A DNA stretch of 64,000 nt from Paenibacillus sp. SY21-1. Lineage in GTDB: Bacteria; Bacillota; Bacilli; Paenibacillales; Paenibacillaceae. The translations under genes were made by a program, and so were the position numbers. Every line of letters begins with the position of its first letter. Position 1 is the stretch's first letter. The notes beneath the pieces are model-generated. The model saw only the letters and a list, made by a program, of their open reading frames with translations, was not told the origin of the DNA and ran no database searches. Shown piece by piece: positions 31,695-41,211 of this stretch. The stretch lies in assembly GCF_005222705.1 (NCBI RefSeq), contig NZ_STGF01000036.1, positions 1 to 64,000 of the forward strand, in the 5' to 3' direction.

Positions 31695-34295
31695 GTGGAA
31701 CAAGGAAAGCTGGCGGGACAAATCCGAAGGGCAGCGGTGATTGGCGCAGGCGTGATGGGAGCGGGCATTGCCGCTCATTTGGCGAATGCGGGCATACGCG
31801 TTCTGCTGCTGGATGTAGCCCCGCAATCGCTGACAGCGCAGGAGGAGCGGCAGGGATTGTCGCTGTCCGCTCCCGAGGTGCGCAGCAGGCTCGCCGCTGC
31901 CGCGATCGCGAAGCTGGGCAAGGCAAAGCCTGCCCCGCTATATGATCCGGCGTTTGCGAAGCGAATCACGCCGGGCAATCTGGCCGACCATCAGGCGGAG
32001 CTGGGCAAGGTCGACTGGATCGTGGAGGCGGTGGTGGAGCGACTCGATGTTAAGCGTGAGGTATTTGCGCTTATCGATGCGACCCGGTCGCCGGACTCGC
32101 TTGTAAGCACGAATACGTCCGGCTTGTCGGCGGAGGCGATGGCTGAGGGGAGAAGCGAATCATTCAGGCGGCATTTTGCGGTTACGCATTTTTTTAATCC
32201 GCCGCGGTATATGAAGCTGGTCGAAATTGTACCGATAAAGGACACCTCGTCCGATACGGTTGCGCGCCTTGCAGAGGTGTGCGAGCGGAGGCTGGGCAAA
32301 GGCGTTGTGCTGGCGCGGGATACGCCGAATTTTATCGCAAACCGGATCGGCACTTACGGCATGCTGGTGACGCTTGCGGATACGCTGGGCTACGGGCTTA
32401 CGGTGGAGGAGGCCGACGCGCTGACCGGACCGGCCATGGGCCGGCCGCGAACCGCCACATTCCGCATGCTTGATCTGGTCGGGCTCGATACGCTGCTGCA
32501 TGTGGTCGACAATGTACGGGAGCGAAGCGCGGACAGCGGGGAGCGGGCTGTTTTTGGCAGGCCGGAATGGTTGGAGAAGCTTGTTGCGGCAGGACATTTG
32601 GGAGAGAAGTCTGGAGCCGGCTTCTATCGGAAGGTCAAGGGAGAGGGAGGAGCGGGCAGTCGAATCGAATCGCTGCGGCTGGACGGGGAGGCGCTTGTGT
32701 ATGGCCCCCAGCAGTCTGCAGGCTCCGCCACGATTGATGCGGCGAAAGCCGCGAAGGGGGCCGTCGCCAAGGTGCGGGCGCTGCTGCAAGCCGATCCGCA
32801 GAGCAAGCACGGGTTATTCGCATGGTCGACGATCAAAAAAACGCTGCTCTATTCCGCAGAGCAAGTAGGCGTTATCGCCGATTCCTTGGCCGATATTGAT
32901 CGCGCGATGAGGTGGGGCTTTAATTGGGAGCTGGGCCCCTTCGAGCTGTGGGATGCGATTGGGCTGAAGGGTTCGGCCGACAGGATGCGGCAGGAGGGCG
33001 AGCGCATCCCCGAATGGGTCGAGGCATGGATTGCCGCAGGCAACGGGAGCTTTTACAAGGAGGCAGTCGGGCAGCGGTTGTATGCGGGCTACGGCAGTGA
33101 GCCGCAAGCAGGGAGCGCGCTGGAATTGGAGCGGGGAACGGCAAACGGCGGAGCCTGGGAGCGGGCTGCCGGAAACGATGCCGGGCACGAGGATACTGCG
33201 GAAGCTTTGCAAGGCGAGACGGCCCGAAGCTGCGGCTTCATGCAGCCTTTGAGATGGAAGGTAGAGGCCGCAGAGCCAGACGTTATTTCGTTGCAGGCAT
33301 TGAAGGCAGCTGGCAAAACGGTGCTTGCGAGCGCGGGGGCCAGCCTGATCGATCTTGGCGATGATGTGGCGTGCCTGGAGTTTCATTCTCCGAACAATGC
33401 GATAGGTGGAGATATTCTGGCCGCTATTCAGAAGTCCGTGAAGGAGGTGGAGCAAAACTGGCGCGGGCTTGTGCTGGCTAACGAGGGGCGTAATTTTTGC
33501 GTAGGCGCGAATCTGCTGCTGCTGCTGATGGAGGCGCAGAGCGGCGAATGGGATGAGGTGGAGGAAATTATCCGCCTGTTCCAAAGCAGCATGCTTGCGC
33601 TCAAAAGGCTTGAGCGCCCGGTCGTCGCCGCGCCGCATCGGATGACGCTGGGCGGCGGCGTGGAGGCATGCTTGCCGGCGGATAGGATTTTGCTGTCGCC
33701 CGAAACGTACTTCGGCCTGGTTGAAACCGGCGTCGGCCTTATACCTGCAGGCGGCGGCTGCAAGGAAGCCGCTCTGCTCGCAGCTGAGCGGGCGGGCGTT
33801 CCTGGCGGCACACGGCAATCGGCCGACGTGCAGCCGTATCTGAGCGCGCTGTTTGAGACGATCGCGCTCGCCAAAACCTCGACAAGCGGCCACGAGGCTG
33901 GCCGGCTTGGCCTGATGCGCCCGCAGGACCGGGTCCTGCTGCGGCAGGAGTCGCGCATCGCCGAAGCGAAGCGGGCGGTGCTGGAGCTGGACCGCGCGGG
34001 CTACGCGCCGCGCGGCGAGGAGCGCATTCGCGTGGCCGGCCGAGAGGGCCGCGCGCTGCTTCAGGTCGCGGTGCAAGCGATGCGGCTCAGCGGACAGATC
34101 AGCAAGCATGACGCGTTAATCGCGGGCAAGCTTGCTCATGTGCTGGCCGGCGGCGATGTGAGGCCGGGCCTGGAGGTGAGCGAGCAGTATTTGCTCGATT
34201 TGGAATGCGAAGCGTTCCTTAGTCTCTGCGGCGAACGCAAAACCCAGGAGCGTATGAGTCACATGCTGGCTACGGGCAAGCCGCTGCGCAACTAG
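31695..34295 (+). CDS. fadN: FadN-type 3-hydroxyacyl-CoA dehydrogenase / enoyl-CoA hydratase
   Basis: A bifunctional beta-oxidation enzyme of 866 residues. It has the NAD-binding fold first (AAVIGAGVMGAGIAAHLANAG), then the dehydrogenase domains (HFFNPPRYMKLVEI with catalytic His, RDTPNFIANRIG), and a crotonase domain in the last third (PNNAIGGDILAAI, NEGRNFCVGANL, RMTLGGGVEACLPADRI). This order matches FadN (YusL) and is the reverse of proteobacterial FadB. The start is GTG 31695, 8 bases after AGGGGG. It is followed by fadA (80 bp). An ~80-residue Gly/Ala/Glu-rich linker around 480-540 makes it longer than the Bacillus protein. Confidence 0.93.
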   Translation: MEQGKLAGQIRRAAVIGAGVMGAGIAAHLANAGIRVLLLDVAPQSLTAQEERQGLSLSAPEVRSRLAAAAIAKLGKAKPAPLYDPAFAKRITPGNLADHQAELGKVDWIVEAVVERLDVKREVFALIDATRSPDSLVSTNTSGLSAEAMAEGRSESFRRHFAVTHFFNPPRYMKLVEIVPIKDTSSDTVARLAEVCERRLGKGVVLARDTPNFIANRIGTYGMLVTLADTLGYGLTVEEADALTGPAMGRPRTATFRMLDLVGLDTLLHVVDNVRERSADSGERAVFGRPEWLEKLVAAGHLGEKSGAGFYRKVKGEGGAGSRIESLRLDGEALVYGPQQSAGSATIDAAKAAKGAVAKVRALLQADPQSKHGLFAWSTIKKTLLYSAEQVGVIADSLADIDRAMRWGFNWELGPFELWDAIGLKGSADRMRQEGERIPEWVEAWIAAGNGSFYKEAVGQRLYAGYGSEPQAGSALELERGTANGGAWERAAGNDAGHEDTAEALQGETARSCGFMQPLRWKVEAAEPDVISLQALKAAGKTVLASAGASLIDLGDDVACLEFHSPNNAIGGDILAAIQKSVKEVEQNWRGLVLANEGRNFCVGANLLLLLMEAQSGEWDEVEEIIRLFQSSMLALKRLERPVVAAPHRMTLGGGVEACLPADRILLSPETYFGLVETGVGLIPAGGGCKEAALLAAERAGVPGGTRQSADVQPYLSALFETIALAKTSTSGHEAGRLGLMRPQDRVLLRQESRIAEAKRAVLELDRAGYAPRGEERIRVAGREGRALLQVAVQAMRLSGQISKHDALIAGKLAHVLAGGDVRPGLEVSEQYLLDLECEAFLSLCGERKTQERMSHMLATGKPLRN

Positions 34296-34375
34296 TGCTG
34301 CCCCGCAGCTCGCGGACGCGGTGGCATGCATGCCCACCTAAAAAGCCAAGAGATAACAGAGGGAGGAGGGTCGTA

Positions 34376-35590
34376 ATGTCGACAAGAGAGCTTTTTGGAG
34401 CGAATGAGAGGGATGCGGTCGTAGTAGCAGCCGTGCGGACAGCCGTCGGGAAAGCGGGAAAAGGAAGTCTGGCGGAGACACGGGCCGAGGATTTGGGGCG
34501 TGCGGTTCTGCAAGGGCTGCTCGCACGGCTGCCGGGATTGGCTCCCGAGCTGGTCGAGGATGTCATCATCGGCTGTGCGATGCCGGAAGGAGAGCAGGGG
34601 CTTAACGTTGCCCGCATCATAGCGCTGTATGCGGGTCTTCCGGTTACGACCCCTGCTGTGACCGTCAATAGATTTTGCGCGTCGGGCCTGCAATCCATCG
34701 CCTATGCAGCCGAACGCATTCAATCCGGCAATGCGCATATCGTGATGGCCGGCGGAGTGGAAAGCATGAGCAACGTTCCGATGTCAGGCTTCAAGTTGTC
34801 GCCTCACCCTGCGATTGCGGATGCAATGCCTGAGGTGTATATGGGCATGGGGCATACGGCGGAGGAGGTGGCGCGGCGCTGGGGAGTGAGCAGGGCGGAG
34901 CAGGACGCTTTTGCGACGCGGAGTCACTCGAAAGCAGCCGCAGCGCAGGCAGCCGACCGCTTTCAGACGGAAATTGTGCCGCTTACGGTCAGAAGGTCGG
35001 GAGTAGACGATAACGGAAGGCCATGGAGCCGCACGTTTGAGTTCTCTACAGACGAAGGGGTGCGACCGGAGACGTCAGTTCAAGCGCTTGCCTCGCTCAA
35101 GCCCTCGTTCGCCCGGGAAGGCACAGTAACGGCAGGCAATGCCTCGCAGATGAGCGATGGGGCTGCCGCATTGATGGTGATGAGCAGAGGCAAAGCGGCA
35201 GAGCTTGGGTTGAAGCCGCTCGCGGTTATGCGCAGCTACAGCGTTGCGGGAGTTGCTCCCGAGGTGATGGGCATCGGCCCCGTGGAGGCTATCCCCTTGG
35301 CGCTGCAAAAGGCAGGGCTTGCGCTGACCGATGTCGATCTATTCGAATTAAATGAAGCCTTTGCTGCGCAATGTGTGCCTGTCATTCGTCAGCTCGGCAT
35401 TGATGAAGAGCGGGTGAATGTGAATGGCGGAGCGATTGCGCTTGGCCACCCGTTAGGCTGCACAGGAGCGAAGCTGTCGGTATCGCTGATTCACGAATTG
35501 GCGCGCAGAGGCGGAGGAATCGGCGTTGTGTCGATGTGCGTTGGCGGCGGTATGGGAGCGGCAGGGGTGTTTGAAGTATACGGAAGCTAA
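34376..35590 (+). CDS. fadA: Acetyl-CoA acyltransferase (3-ketoacyl-CoA thiolase)
   Basis: The thiolase that cleaves 3-ketoacyl-CoA with CoA to release acetyl-CoA, the last step of the beta-oxidation cycle. The 404 residues include the acyl-accepting Cys in VNRFCASGLQS, the His in GGAIALGHPLGCTGAKL and the second Cys in VVSMCVGGGMGAAG. Start ATG 34376 follows GGGAGGAGGG; the longer frame from 34295 has no site. It is paired with fadN as in Bacillus fadNAE, but fadE lies beyond the 51-bp repeat array. Confidence 0.95.
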   Translation: MSTRELFGANERDAVVVAAVRTAVGKAGKGSLAETRAEDLGRAVLQGLLARLPGLAPELVEDVIIGCAMPEGEQGLNVARIIALYAGLPVTTPAVTVNRFCASGLQSIAYAAERIQSGNAHIVMAGGVESMSNVPMSGFKLSPHPAIADAMPEVYMGMGHTAEEVARRWGVSRAEQDAFATRSHSKAAAAQAADRFQTEIVPLTVRRSGVDDNGRPWSRTFEFSTDEGVRPETSVQALASLKPSFAREGTVTAGNASQMSDGAAALMVMSRGKAAELGLKPLAVMRSYSVAGVAPEVMGIGPVEAIPLALQKAGLALTDVDLFELNEAFAAQCVPVIRQLGIDEERVNVNGGAIALGHPLGCTGAKLSVSLIHELARRGGGIGVVSMCVGGGMGAAGVFEVYGS

Positions 35591-35692
35591 AAGGGCGGAT
35601 CGAAAGCATTCAACAAATTAAGCTCATAAGGATAAGGACAAAGATGCCTTTGAGCAAAAAAAATATGCAATGACCGAGCAGACTGTGGCATG
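35591..35692. other. Spacer between fadA and the repeat array
   Basis: About 100 bases, A-rich, with no terminator-like hairpin seen. The repeat array begins at its end. Confidence 0.5.
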
Positions 35693-37135
35693 CCTTTCAG
35701 AGTTTCAACGAGCGAATATAGTTAGAAATGTGATTATAGCGCACCTTTAGGAGCTCCTACGAGTGAATATAGTTAGAAATGTGACTATAGCGCGCCATTT
35801 GGAGCTTCTACGAGCGAAATCAGTTAGAAATGTGATTGTAGCTCGCCATTAGGAGCTCCAACGAGCGAAGTTAGTTAGAAATGTGATTGTAGCGCACCAT
35901 TAGGAGCTCCAACGAGCGAAGTTAGTTAGAAATGTGATTGTAGCGCACCATTAGGAGCTCCTACGAGCGAATATAGTTAGAAATGTGATTGTAGCTCGCC
36001 ATTAGGAGCTCCAACGAGCGAAGTTAGTTAGAAATGTGATTGTAGCGCACCATTAGGAGCTCCCACGAGCGAATATAGTTAGAAATGTGACTGTAGCGCG
36101 CCATTAGGAGCTACTACGAGCGAAATTAGTTAGAAATGTGACTGTAGCGCGCCATTAGGAGCTCCTACGAGTGAATATAGTTAGAAATGTGACTATAGCG
36201 CGCCATTAGGAGCTCCAACGAGCGAATATAGTTAGAAATGTGATCATAGCGCACCATTAGGAGCTCCCACGAGTGAAGTTAGTTAGAAATGTGATTGTAG
36301 CGCCCCTTTAGGAGCTCCAACGAGCGAATATAGTTAGAAATGTGATTGTAGCGCCCCTTTAGGAGCTCCCACGAGCGAAATTAGTTAGAAATGCGATTGT
36401 AGCGCACCTTTCGGGGCTCCCACGAGCGAATATAGTTAGAAATGTGATTGTAGCGCACCTTTCGGGGTTCCTACGAGCGAAGTTAGTTAGAAATGTGATT
36501 GTAGCGCACCTTTAGGAGCTCCTACGAGTGAAGTTAGTTAGAAATGTGACTGTAGCGCGCCATTAGGAGCTCCAACGAGCGAAATTAGTTAGAAATGTGA
36601 CTGTAGCGCGCCATTAGGAGCTCCAACGAGCGAAGTTAGTTAGAAATGTGATTGTAGCGCACCATTAGGAGCTCCTACGAGCGAATATAGTTAGAAATGT
36701 GATTATAGCGCCCCTTTAGGAGCTCCAACGAGTGAAGTTAGTTAGAAATGTGATTGTAGCGCACCATTAGGAGCTCCTACGAGCGAATATAGTTAGAAAT
36801 GTGATTGTAGCGCCCCTTTAGGAGCTCCTAAGAGCGAAATTAGTTAGAAATGTGACTGTAGCGCGCCATTAGGAGCTCCCACGAGTGAAATTAGTTAGAA
36901 ATGTGATTATAGCGCCCCTTTAGGAGCTCCAACGAGTGAAGTTAGTTAGAAATGTGATTATAGCGCCCCTTTAGGAGCTCCCACGAGTGAAATTAGTTAG
37001 AAATATGATTGTAGCGCGCCATTAGGAGCTCCCACGGAGCTAAGTTAGTTAGAAATGTGATTGTAGCGCCGCTGTAGGAGCTCCCGTAAGCAACGCCCAG
37101 CTAGAAATGTGACGGTAGATCGCCATGGGGCGCCA
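35693..37135 (+). repeat. Tandem array of a 51-bp repeat, about 28 copies
   Basis: The block GTTAGAAATG recurs every 51 bases from 35721 to 36996 (26 positions in exact register). It then recurs with a 1-base shift at 37048 and as a degenerate copy near 37099. Each unit holds TAGTTAG, TGTGA, TGTAGCG and the palindrome AGGAGCTCCT. Variable positions recombine among units: after TGTAGCG the forms ACCATTA, CGCCATTA, CCCCTTTA and ACCTTTCGG occur, and before TAGTTAG the forms AATA, AAGT and AAAT occur. Every frame is broken by stops, so it is non-coding. It separates fadA from fadE. A related array in the opposite orientation lies at 63328-64000. Confidence 0.95.
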
Positions 37136-37362
37136 GGAGGCAAGGGCTATCCATGAGGAATAGAATGCTCGTTGCCATCACATTCATACATTCATAAGTC
37201 CAATTTATATCGTTTTTGCTCCGAGACAAGAGGCGAGGCGGGAGGGCCTGCGGCAATCGGCAAAGCGGGACGTTCATGCGGAGCGGAACGTAGGGCAGGA
37301 CGGCTGTTGAGCGTTAACGATGCGAGTGTGCATTCATGCGGAAGCGGAAGGGAGTGCGGCTA

Positions 37363-39141
37363 GTGGAAGGGACAGTGCGTTTTGGGGGCCGGTTTGTCAT
37401 CGAGGACAGTGAGCCGGATTCAATTGTAACGCCGGAGGATTTCACAGAGGAGCAGCGGATGATGGGCGATGCGGCGCGGCAGTTCCTGGAGGCGGACATC
37501 GTGCCGAGGGATGCGGAGCTGGAGGCGCTGAACTATGGGCTAACGGCCGAGCTGATGCGCAAGGCGGGCGAGCTTGGCTTGCTTGGGGCCGACGTGCCCG
37601 AGGCATACGGCGGGCTTGGACTCGATAAGGTAAGCACGACGCTGCTGGCCGAAACGTTGGCGCGGGCCTCGTCCTTTGCGTTGTCGGTGGGAGCGCATAC
37701 GGGAATCGGGACGCTGCCGATCGTTTTTTTCGGGACGGAGGAGCAGAAGCGAACCTATCTTCCGGAGCTGGCGACAGGAGCGAAAATTGCTGCGTACTGC
37801 CTGACGGAGCCTTCCTCCGGCTCGGATGCGCTTGGGGCGAGAACGACGGCCAAGCTGACGGAGGATGGATCGCATTATGTGCTGAACGGCTCCAAGCTCT
37901 ACATTACAAACGCCGGGTTTGCCGATGTGTTTATCGTGTATGCGAAGGTTGACGGGGAGCATTTTACCGGTTTTATCGTCGAAAAAGGCGCGCAAGGCTT
38001 CAGTATCGGACCGGAAGAACACAAAATGGGCATCAAAGGCACGTCCACCTGCCCGCTTTATTTCGAGGATGTGTCCGTGCCGGCTTCGCAAGTGCTCGGC
38101 GAGATCGGCAAGGGTCATCAAATTGCTTTTAACATTCTGAATATCGGGCGCTTTAAGCTGGGCGCCGCCTGTCTGGGTACAGCGAAGGAAGCGATCGAGC
38201 TGGCCGCGGGCTATGCGAATACCCGCAAGCAATTTGGACGTCCTATTTCCGCTTATCCGCTTATTGGCGCCAAGCTAGCGGAAATGAACATACGAGCCTA
38301 CGTGCTGGAAAGCATGGTGTATCGGACGGCGGGCTGGATCGACAGCATGCTGCGGCAGGCAGGGGAGGAGGGCGATACGGCTGCCCACGGCAAGGAAGCG
38401 GTGAAAGCGATCAGCGAATATGCGATCGAGTGCTCGATCCTGAAGGTGTTCGGTTCGGAGGCGCTGGATGAAATTGCGGATGAGGCGGTGCAAATTCACG
38501 GCGGATACGGCTATATTCGCGAATACAAGGTGGAGCGCATTTACCGGGATTCGCGGATTAACCGGATTTTTGAAGGAACGAATGAAATTAATCGCTTGCT
38601 GATTCCCGGTACTCTGATGAAAAAGGTGATGAAGGGAGAGCTCCCTCTGCTGCGTAAGGTTAAGGAGCTGGGGGCCGCGCTGCTTCAGCCGATGCCGCTG
38701 CCCGAGCTGGACCAGCCGCTTGCAAGGGAAGCCTACCGTATCGGCCAGGCCAAAAAAGTGTTTCTCGCCGTAGGAGGAATGGCCGTTCAAAAGCTTGGCG
38801 AGCGGCTGGAGAGGGAGCAGGAGGCGCTCAGCGCGCTTTCGGATGTGATGATTCAGATTTTTGCGATGGAAAGCGCCTTGCTGCGGACGCAAAAGCTGGT
38901 GCGGAAAGGAACGTCTGATCCGGCTAATGCCATTGCCATGACGTCAGTTTTTGTGCAGGAGGCGATGGAGAAGATCGATTCGCTGGCTAAGCAGGCGCTT
39001 GCCTTTTTGGAGGAGGGAGACGCGCTGCAAGTACAGCTGTCCATGCTTAAAAAGCTGATGCGAGCGCCGCTGATCGATACGGTTTCGCTCAAGCGCGGAA
39101 TTGCGGCTCATGTCATTCGTACGGAAGGTTATGTCGTGTAA
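37363..39141 (+). CDS. fadE: Acyl-CoA dehydrogenase
   Basis: An FAD enzyme performing the first oxidation of acyl-CoA and reducing ETF. It has 592 residues, the FadE (YusJ) size with a C-terminal extra domain. Motifs: FTEEQRMMGDAARQFLEADI, AYCLTEPSSGSDALG and YITNAGFADVFIVYAKV (FAD and substrate sites), FGRPISAYPLIGAKLAEM, QIHGGYGYIREYKVERIYRD and RINRIFEGTNEINRLL (active-site region). Start GTG 37363 is preferred because GAAGGGAG precedes it and the N-terminus then matches the family (GGRFVIEDSEPD). It is followed closely by the acyl-CoA ligase gene. Confidence 0.93.
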   Translation: MEGTVRFGGRFVIEDSEPDSIVTPEDFTEEQRMMGDAARQFLEADIVPRDAELEALNYGLTAELMRKAGELGLLGADVPEAYGGLGLDKVSTTLLAETLARASSFALSVGAHTGIGTLPIVFFGTEEQKRTYLPELATGAKIAAYCLTEPSSGSDALGARTTAKLTEDGSHYVLNGSKLYITNAGFADVFIVYAKVDGEHFTGFIVEKGAQGFSIGPEEHKMGIKGTSTCPLYFEDVSVPASQVLGEIGKGHQIAFNILNIGRFKLGAACLGTAKEAIELAAGYANTRKQFGRPISAYPLIGAKLAEMNIRAYVLESMVYRTAGWIDSMLRQAGEEGDTAAHGKEAVKAISEYAIECSILKVFGSEALDEIADEAVQIHGGYGYIREYKVERIYRDSRINRIFEGTNEINRLLIPGTLMKKVMKGELPLLRKVKELGAALLQPMPLPELDQPLAREAYRIGQAKKVFLAVGGMAVQKLGERLEREQEALSALSDVMIQIFAMESALLRTQKLVRKGTSDPANAIAMTSVFVQEAMEKIDSLAKQALAFLEEGDALQVQLSMLKKLMRAPLIDTVSLKRGIAAHVIRTEGYVV

Positions 39142-39162
39142 ATGTGAAGGGGGAGAGCTCAG

Positions 39163-41133
39163 ATGGAAACATTTGGTCCCAAAGAACCGCTTTTACCCGA
39201 ACAGCAAGGCGATGACCAATCCTTAGCCGAAAAGCCTGCAGACGACGCACAGATCATCCATCATCCGGAGCAGAGGACGCTGCACGATGATGCGCAGCCG
39301 CCTGCCGGAGCGGCTGCTGCCGAGGCGGACAGCGGACTCGCGGCTGCGCCCGACCCGCCTGCGGATGGCGAAGCATCGCCAACGCACGGAGGTCCGTCTC
39401 CGGACAGTCCGGCAGACACGCTGTCGTTAGAACAGATACAGCGTCCGTGGCTTAAGCATTATCCGGAAGAAATCCCGCATACGCTAAATTATCCCGATCA
39501 GAGCATTGTACAGTTTCTTCTGGACGCCGTGCTTCGTTATCCGGAGCATACGGCTATCCACTTCCTCGGCAAGCAGATCAGCTACCGTCAGCTTCACGAT
39601 GAAGCGGTTCGCCTGGCAAAGGGCTTGCTTGCGCTTGGCATAGAGGAAGGCGACCGCGTGGCGATTATGCTTCCGAACTGCCCCCAGGCCGTCGCCGCGT
39701 ATTATGGGGTTCTCCTCGCCGGCGCCATCGTTGTACAGACCAATCCGCTGTACGTGGAGCGGGAGCTTGAGCAGCAGCTGGCCGATAGCGGCGCGGTGGC
39801 GATCCTAACGGTTGATTTGCTCTATCCGCGCTTGGCTCGCGTACGGGGCAAGCAGCCGGAAGCGGGTGCGGTGCCGCAGCTGCGGTCGGTCATTGTGACA
39901 TCCATTAAGGATGGATTGCCGTTTCCTAAAAACTTGCTTTACCCCATTAAGCAGCGCAAGGAAGGCTTTAAAGCGGACATTCCTTACGGCAGCTACGGGA
40001 TTGTAGCTTACCGGAAGCTGCTGACGCTTGGTCTGGCTGAAGCAGAGCTGCCGTCGCCGGCGAGAGGGAAGGGACTGGCTGCTTTGCAGTATACGGGGGG
40101 CACGACAGGAACGCCAAAAGGCGTCATGCTTACGCATCGCAACCTGGTTGCCAATGCGCTGCAAACCGTTGCCTGGTGCTACCGCACGGAGGAGGGGAAG
40201 GAACGGTTTCTGGCGGCGCTGCCCCTCTTTCATGTGTTTGGATTAACGGTATTAATGAATATGGCGGTGCTGCGCGCAGGAACGCTGATACTGCTGCCGA
40301 GATTTGAAGCCGAGGCGGTCATCCAGACGATCGGCAAACAGAAACCGACGATTTTTCCTGGCGCGCCTACGATGTATGTAGCTCTGCTGCATCATAAAGC
40401 GGCTGCCCGAAGCGATCTTTCTTCCATTAATGCGTGCATCAGCGGCTCTGCCGCGCTGCCCCTTGAGGTGCAGGAGCAGTTCGAGCGCATTACGGGCGGC
40501 AAGCTGGTGGAGGGCTACGGTCTAACCGAGGCTGCTCCGGTGACCCACTGCAATCCGATCTGGGGCAAACGCAAAATTGGGACGATCGGGCTGCCTTTTC
40601 CCGATACCGAGGCGGCCATCATTGATCCCGTTACGGGACAAAGGCTTCCTGCCGGCGAGCTTGGGGAGCTTGTCGTGCGAGGGCCTCAGGTTATGCTCGG
40701 TTACTGGAACAAGCCCGCGGAGACAGCTGCTGTGCTGCAGGAGGGGTGGCTGCGGACAGGGGATCTGGCGACGATGGATGAAGAGGGATATTTTACGATC
40801 AAGGATCGCTTGAAGGATGTCATTATTGCCGGCGGATTCAACATTTATCCTCGCGAGGTGGAGGAGGCGCTTTTCGAGCATCCTGCTGTCAAGGAGGCGG
40901 CAGTCATTGGAGTGAAGGACGCCTACCGGGGAGAAACTGTCAAAGCGTTTATCGTATTCAAGGAGGGCTGGACCGTATCGAGTATGCAGCTTGATCAATG
41001 GTGTCGGGCTCGGCTTGCTCCGTTTAAGGTTCCGCAGCATTATTCGTTTAGGGAATCACTGCCTAAAACCATGATTGGCAAGGTGCTGCGCCGCAAGCTT
41101 CAGGAGGAAGAGGAGGATGCGGCCAACCATTAG
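39163..41133 (+). CDS. Long-chain acyl-CoA synthetase with acidic N-terminal extension
   Basis: It activates fatty acids to acyl-CoA with ATP, feeding beta-oxidation. It has 656 residues, with the adenylation motifs LQYTGGTTGTPKGVMLTHRN near 310, GYGLTEAAPVTHCNP, GWLRTGDLATMDEEGYF and KDRLKDVIIAGGFNIYPREV, and the catalytic Lys in PKTMIGKVLRRK. The ATG at 39163 follows GAAGGGGGAG. Unlike the ~560-residue LcfA-type proteins, it begins with about 85 residues rich in Pro, Ala, Asp and Glu (PADDAQ, PPAGAAAAEADS, PDPPADGEASP) that look disordered; the conserved part starts at RPWLKHYPEEIPHTL. It lies 21 bp after fadE, so the two should be co-transcribed. Confidence 0.93.
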   Translation: METFGPKEPLLPEQQGDDQSLAEKPADDAQIIHHPEQRTLHDDAQPPAGAAAAEADSGLAAAPDPPADGEASPTHGGPSPDSPADTLSLEQIQRPWLKHYPEEIPHTLNYPDQSIVQFLLDAVLRYPEHTAIHFLGKQISYRQLHDEAVRLAKGLLALGIEEGDRVAIMLPNCPQAVAAYYGVLLAGAIVVQTNPLYVERELEQQLADSGAVAILTVDLLYPRLARVRGKQPEAGAVPQLRSVIVTSIKDGLPFPKNLLYPIKQRKEGFKADIPYGSYGIVAYRKLLTLGLAEAELPSPARGKGLAALQYTGGTTGTPKGVMLTHRNLVANALQTVAWCYRTEEGKERFLAALPLFHVFGLTVLMNMAVLRAGTLILLPRFEAEAVIQTIGKQKPTIFPGAPTMYVALLHHKAAARSDLSSINACISGSAALPLEVQEQFERITGGKLVEGYGLTEAAPVTHCNPIWGKRKIGTIGLPFPDTEAAIIDPVTGQRLPAGELGELVVRGPQVMLGYWNKPAETAAVLQEGWLRTGDLATMDEEGYFTIKDRLKDVIIAGGFNIYPREVEEALFEHPAVKEAAVIGVKDAYRGETVKAFIVFKEGWTVSSMQLDQWCRARLAPFKVPQHYSFRESLPKTMIGKVLRRKLQEEEEDAANH

Positions 41134-41211
41134 CTTTTTGATTAAGAAATGAGGTTGCGCTTCGCAGCAAAAAAGGCGGCCTTATTTCGTGAAAGCGAGG
41201 GATCGGTGACC

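Noticed and set aside
32814..34109. 431-codon minus-strand open frame opposite fadN
   Set aside because: It is antisense to a clear FadN coding region, and the composition is His/Gln/Arg-rich with no known motif.
35693..37135. CRISPR array
   Set aside because: The repeats are contiguous 51-bp units without unique spacers, and no cas genes are nearby.
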